Source: Candidatus Parepulonipiscium sp. PG-Nun2H_MBin03
Lineage (GTDB): Bacteria; Bacillota; Clostridia; Lachnospirales; Cellulosilyticaceae
Length of the DNA stretch: 8,313 bases
NCBI GenBank assembly: GCA_001995005.1
Contig: MDJN01000168.1
Location: 1 to 8,313 of the forward strand
Reading direction: 5' to 3'
Below the pieces are notes generated by a model. The model was not told where the DNA came from. It was given only the letters and a program-made list of their open reading frames with translations, and did not search any database. The stretch's first letter is position 1; each line of letters begins with the position of its first letter. The position numbers and the translations under genes were made by a program. Positions 6,663-8,313 of the stretch are shown piece after piece.

Positions 6663-8313
6663 TTATTTAATTTTTTCAAAAATGGTGACGCCCAGTGGAG
6701 GCACGTTGATTTTTATATAATTATCTTTATATTGGCAATTTTCGTTTACTGAGCTCACCTCAACCAAATTTACCACCCCGCTACCAATATATTTTTTACT
6801 ATCACTATTAAATACTTCTTTATAAACGCCTGCCTTGCTGACTCCCACATAATAATCCATATGCGGTCTCAGTGAAAAGTTTACTACAATAATCAGTTCT
6901 TGCTCCGCAGTTCTCCTTATAAAGGAAACAACTAAACTGTCTACGTTATCTCCGTTGATCCACTCAAAATTTAAGCCGATATTTTCTTCCATATATAAAG
7001 CAGGATTATTCCTATAAAATTCATTCAAATCCTTTACATAAGTTTGCAATCCGTTATGCTCAGGATATTGCAACAGCTCCCACATAAGCTGATTTTCTTC
7101 AATCCATTCTTCTGTCTGGCCAAATTCCCCACCCATAAAAAGCAACTTCTTCCCAGGATGAGTGTACATAAATCCATACAACGTTCTTATATTAGCGAAT
7201 TTTTGCCACCAATCTCCGCACATTTTATATAGTAACGGACTCTTGCAATGCACAACTTCGTCATGTGAAAGAGGCAACAGGTAATGTTCATTATACATAT
7301 AGTCAAGGCTAAACGTAAGCTTACTAAGCGATGCACCTCTATAATCATATTCCGTCTTCATAAAGTTTAAAGTATCATGCATAAATCCTAAGTCCCATTT
7401 AAAGTCAAATCCCAGCCCACCATCTTTTGTATCTCTGGTCACTCCATCCCAAGTACTTGAGTCTTCTGCTATAACCAACTTATGCGGATATCTTGCTGTA
7501 ATTATGCCGTTTAGCTCCTTTAAAAAAGTGCTCGCCGATAAATCTGCCACGCCTCCACCCAAATTTCCTCCATATAGCATAGACGCAACTGCATCCACCC
7601 GCAAACCATCAACGTGAAACTGCTCAAGCCACATAATCGCACTTGATAATAAGAAGTTTTTTACCTCTCTCTTATGATAATTAAAAAGCAACGTCCCCCA
7701 TTCCGGATGCTCCCCCTCAATCTCATATATCTTTGTGCCATCAAATACTTCTAGTGCAAATGCATCCTTAGGGAAATGCCCAGGCACCCAATCTAGTATA
7801 ACTCCTATACCATTCTGGTGAAACGTATCTACTAAATATTTAAACTCATCCGGTGTTCCATACCTGCTAGTCGGTGCAAAAAATCCTGTCACCTGATATC
7901 CCCAAGAACCGTCAAATGGATGTTCCAACACGCCTATAAATTCAACATGCGTGTAATTTAGATATTTTACGTAATCTACTAGCTCATTGGCAAGTTCTTT
8001 ATATGTCAAATGCCTATCTTCGTTAAATTTCCAAGAGCCTATATGCACTTCGTATATGCTAATCGGCTGATTACGGTTATTTTTTCCCTCAAGATTAGCT
8101 AAGTAATCTCCATCTTTCCAGATGTACTTTTGCTGCTCATATGGTAAACTATGCTTTTTCGGCTTATCTCCAAAATGATTTGCAAATGGATCCGCTTTGT
8201 ATAACAGTTCATCTCCTAATGTCTTTATCTCATACTGATAAAGGTCATTTTCTGTCACTGCAGGTATAAACAAAGAAAATATGCATGAATTAGTTAATTT
8301 ATTCATCATATGC
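6663..8313 (-). CDS. glgB: 1,4-alpha-glucan branching enzyme (GlgB), partial (N-terminus missing)
   Basis: Cytoplasmic GH13 enzyme that transfers alpha-1,4-glucan segments to form alpha-1,6 branches in glycogen (clostridial granulose). The frame stays open to the window edge. The Met codons at 8309 and 8306 look internal, because MNKLTNSCIFSLFIP corresponds to the middle of the family's N-terminal beta domain; that CBM48-type domain is therefore mostly outside. Numbering from 8309: IYEVHIGSW (85-93), EHPFDGSWGYQ (129-139), GH13 region I DWVPGH (173-178), region II GLRVDAV with nucleophile Asp239, region III IAEDSSTW with acid/base Glu282, region IV PLSHDEVVH with His349-Asp350, then HPGKKLLFMGGEFGQ (384-398) and a C-terminal beta domain. 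All catalytic residues are present. Odd points: the loop after VASMLY (241-246) is clearly shorter than usual, and Cys355 replaces the Gly of the usual HDEVVHGK. The stop is TAA, 71 bases before spoIIIAA, with no visible terminator between. Confidence 0.93.
   Translation of the reverse strand, partial: HMMNKLTNSCIFSLFIPAVTENDLYQYEIKTLGDELLYKADPFANHFGDKPKKHSLPYEQQKYIWKDGDYLANLEGKNNRNQPISIYEVHIGSWKFNEDRHLTYKELANELVDYVKYLNYTHVEFIGVLEHPFDGSWGYQVTGFFAPTSRYGTPDEFKYLVDTFHQNGIGVILDWVPGHFPKDAFALEVFDGTKIYEIEGEHPEWGTLLFNYHKREVKNFLLSSAIMWLEQFHVDGLRVDAVASMLYGGNLGGGVADLSASTFLKELNGIITARYPHKLVIAEDSSTWDGVTRDTKDGGLGFDFKWDLGFMHDTLNFMKTEYDYRGASLSKLTFSLDYMYNEHYLLPLSHDEVVHCKSPLLYKMCGDWWQKFANIRTLYGFMYTHPGKKLLFMGGEFGQTEEWIEENQLMWELLQYPEHNGLQTYVKDLNEFYRNNPALYMEENIGLNFEWINGDNVDSLVVSFIRRTAEQELIIVVNFSLRPHMDYYVGVSKAGVYKEVFNSDSKKYIGSGVVNLVEVSSVNENCQYKDNYIKINVPPLGVTIFEKIK

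Noticed and set aside
6650..6670. Plus-strand six-codon frame (MTKTFI) preceded by AGGAG with good spacing, between spoIIIAA and glgB.
   Set aside because: It overlaps the -35 box of the sigma-E promoter and the glgB stop, is extremely short and has no supporting promoter; the SD-like string is most likely chance.
8307..8309. ATG at 8309 as the true start of glgB.
   Set aside because: The frame stays open to the window edge, the following residues match an internal part of the branching enzyme N-terminal domain, and no SD can be seen; the gene is better called partial.
1..8313. CRISPR arrays, tRNA or rRNA genes, insertion sequences, phage genes or a novel defence system.
   Set aside because: Nearly all of the window is explained by ten recognisable genes; no spaced repeats, cloverleaf-like segments or transposase motifs were seen.

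Overview
This AT-rich window reads almost entirely on the minus strand. It carries the complete eight-gene spoIIIA sporulation operon (spoIIIAA to spoIIIAH) between two partial metabolic genes. A whole spoIIIA operon means an endospore-forming Firmicute. The low G+C, the protein sequences and the absence of the Bacillus neighbours (efp upstream, accB/accC downstream) point to an anaerobic clostridial lineage, but the sequence alone does not identify a species.

Layout, from the right end in the direction of transcription. (1) 8313-6663 is most of a glycogen branching enzyme gene (glgB); its 5' end lies outside the window. (2) A 71-base gap follows with no visible terminator. It holds a strong candidate sigma-E promoter and the Shine-Dalgarno (SD) sequence of spoIIIAA. 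(3) 6591-1447 is spoIIIAA-AB-AC-AD-AE-AF-AG-AH. Each preferred start is 9-15 bases after the previous stop, and each SD touches or closely follows that stop codon. (4) 1446-1162 is the only sizeable non-coding stretch. It holds an AT-rich hairpin, a clear minus-strand intrinsic terminator, an A/T-tract block, a sigma-A-type promoter and a perfect 15-base tandem duplication in the next gene's leader. (5) 1161-1 is the first 387 codons of a CstA-family carbon starvation/pyruvate transporter, cut by the window edge.

The SpoIIIA proteins are known to act in the mother cell. Together with forespore SpoIIQ they build a channel across the two membranes around the engulfed forespore, needed for late forespore gene expression. 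SpoIIIAA is the cytoplasmic ATPase; AB, AC, AD and AE are membrane platform proteins; AF, AG and AH have intermembrane domains, and AG and AH form or are predicted to form rings. The flanking genes concern carbon storage and carbon scavenging, which fits metabolism around sporulation, but that link is inference.

I found no tRNA, rRNA, CRISPR array, insertion sequence or phage gene, and no previously undescribed system. The points most worth a second look are the glgB-spoIIIA junction, the shortened loop in GlgB, the SD/stop architecture of the operon and the cstA control region.
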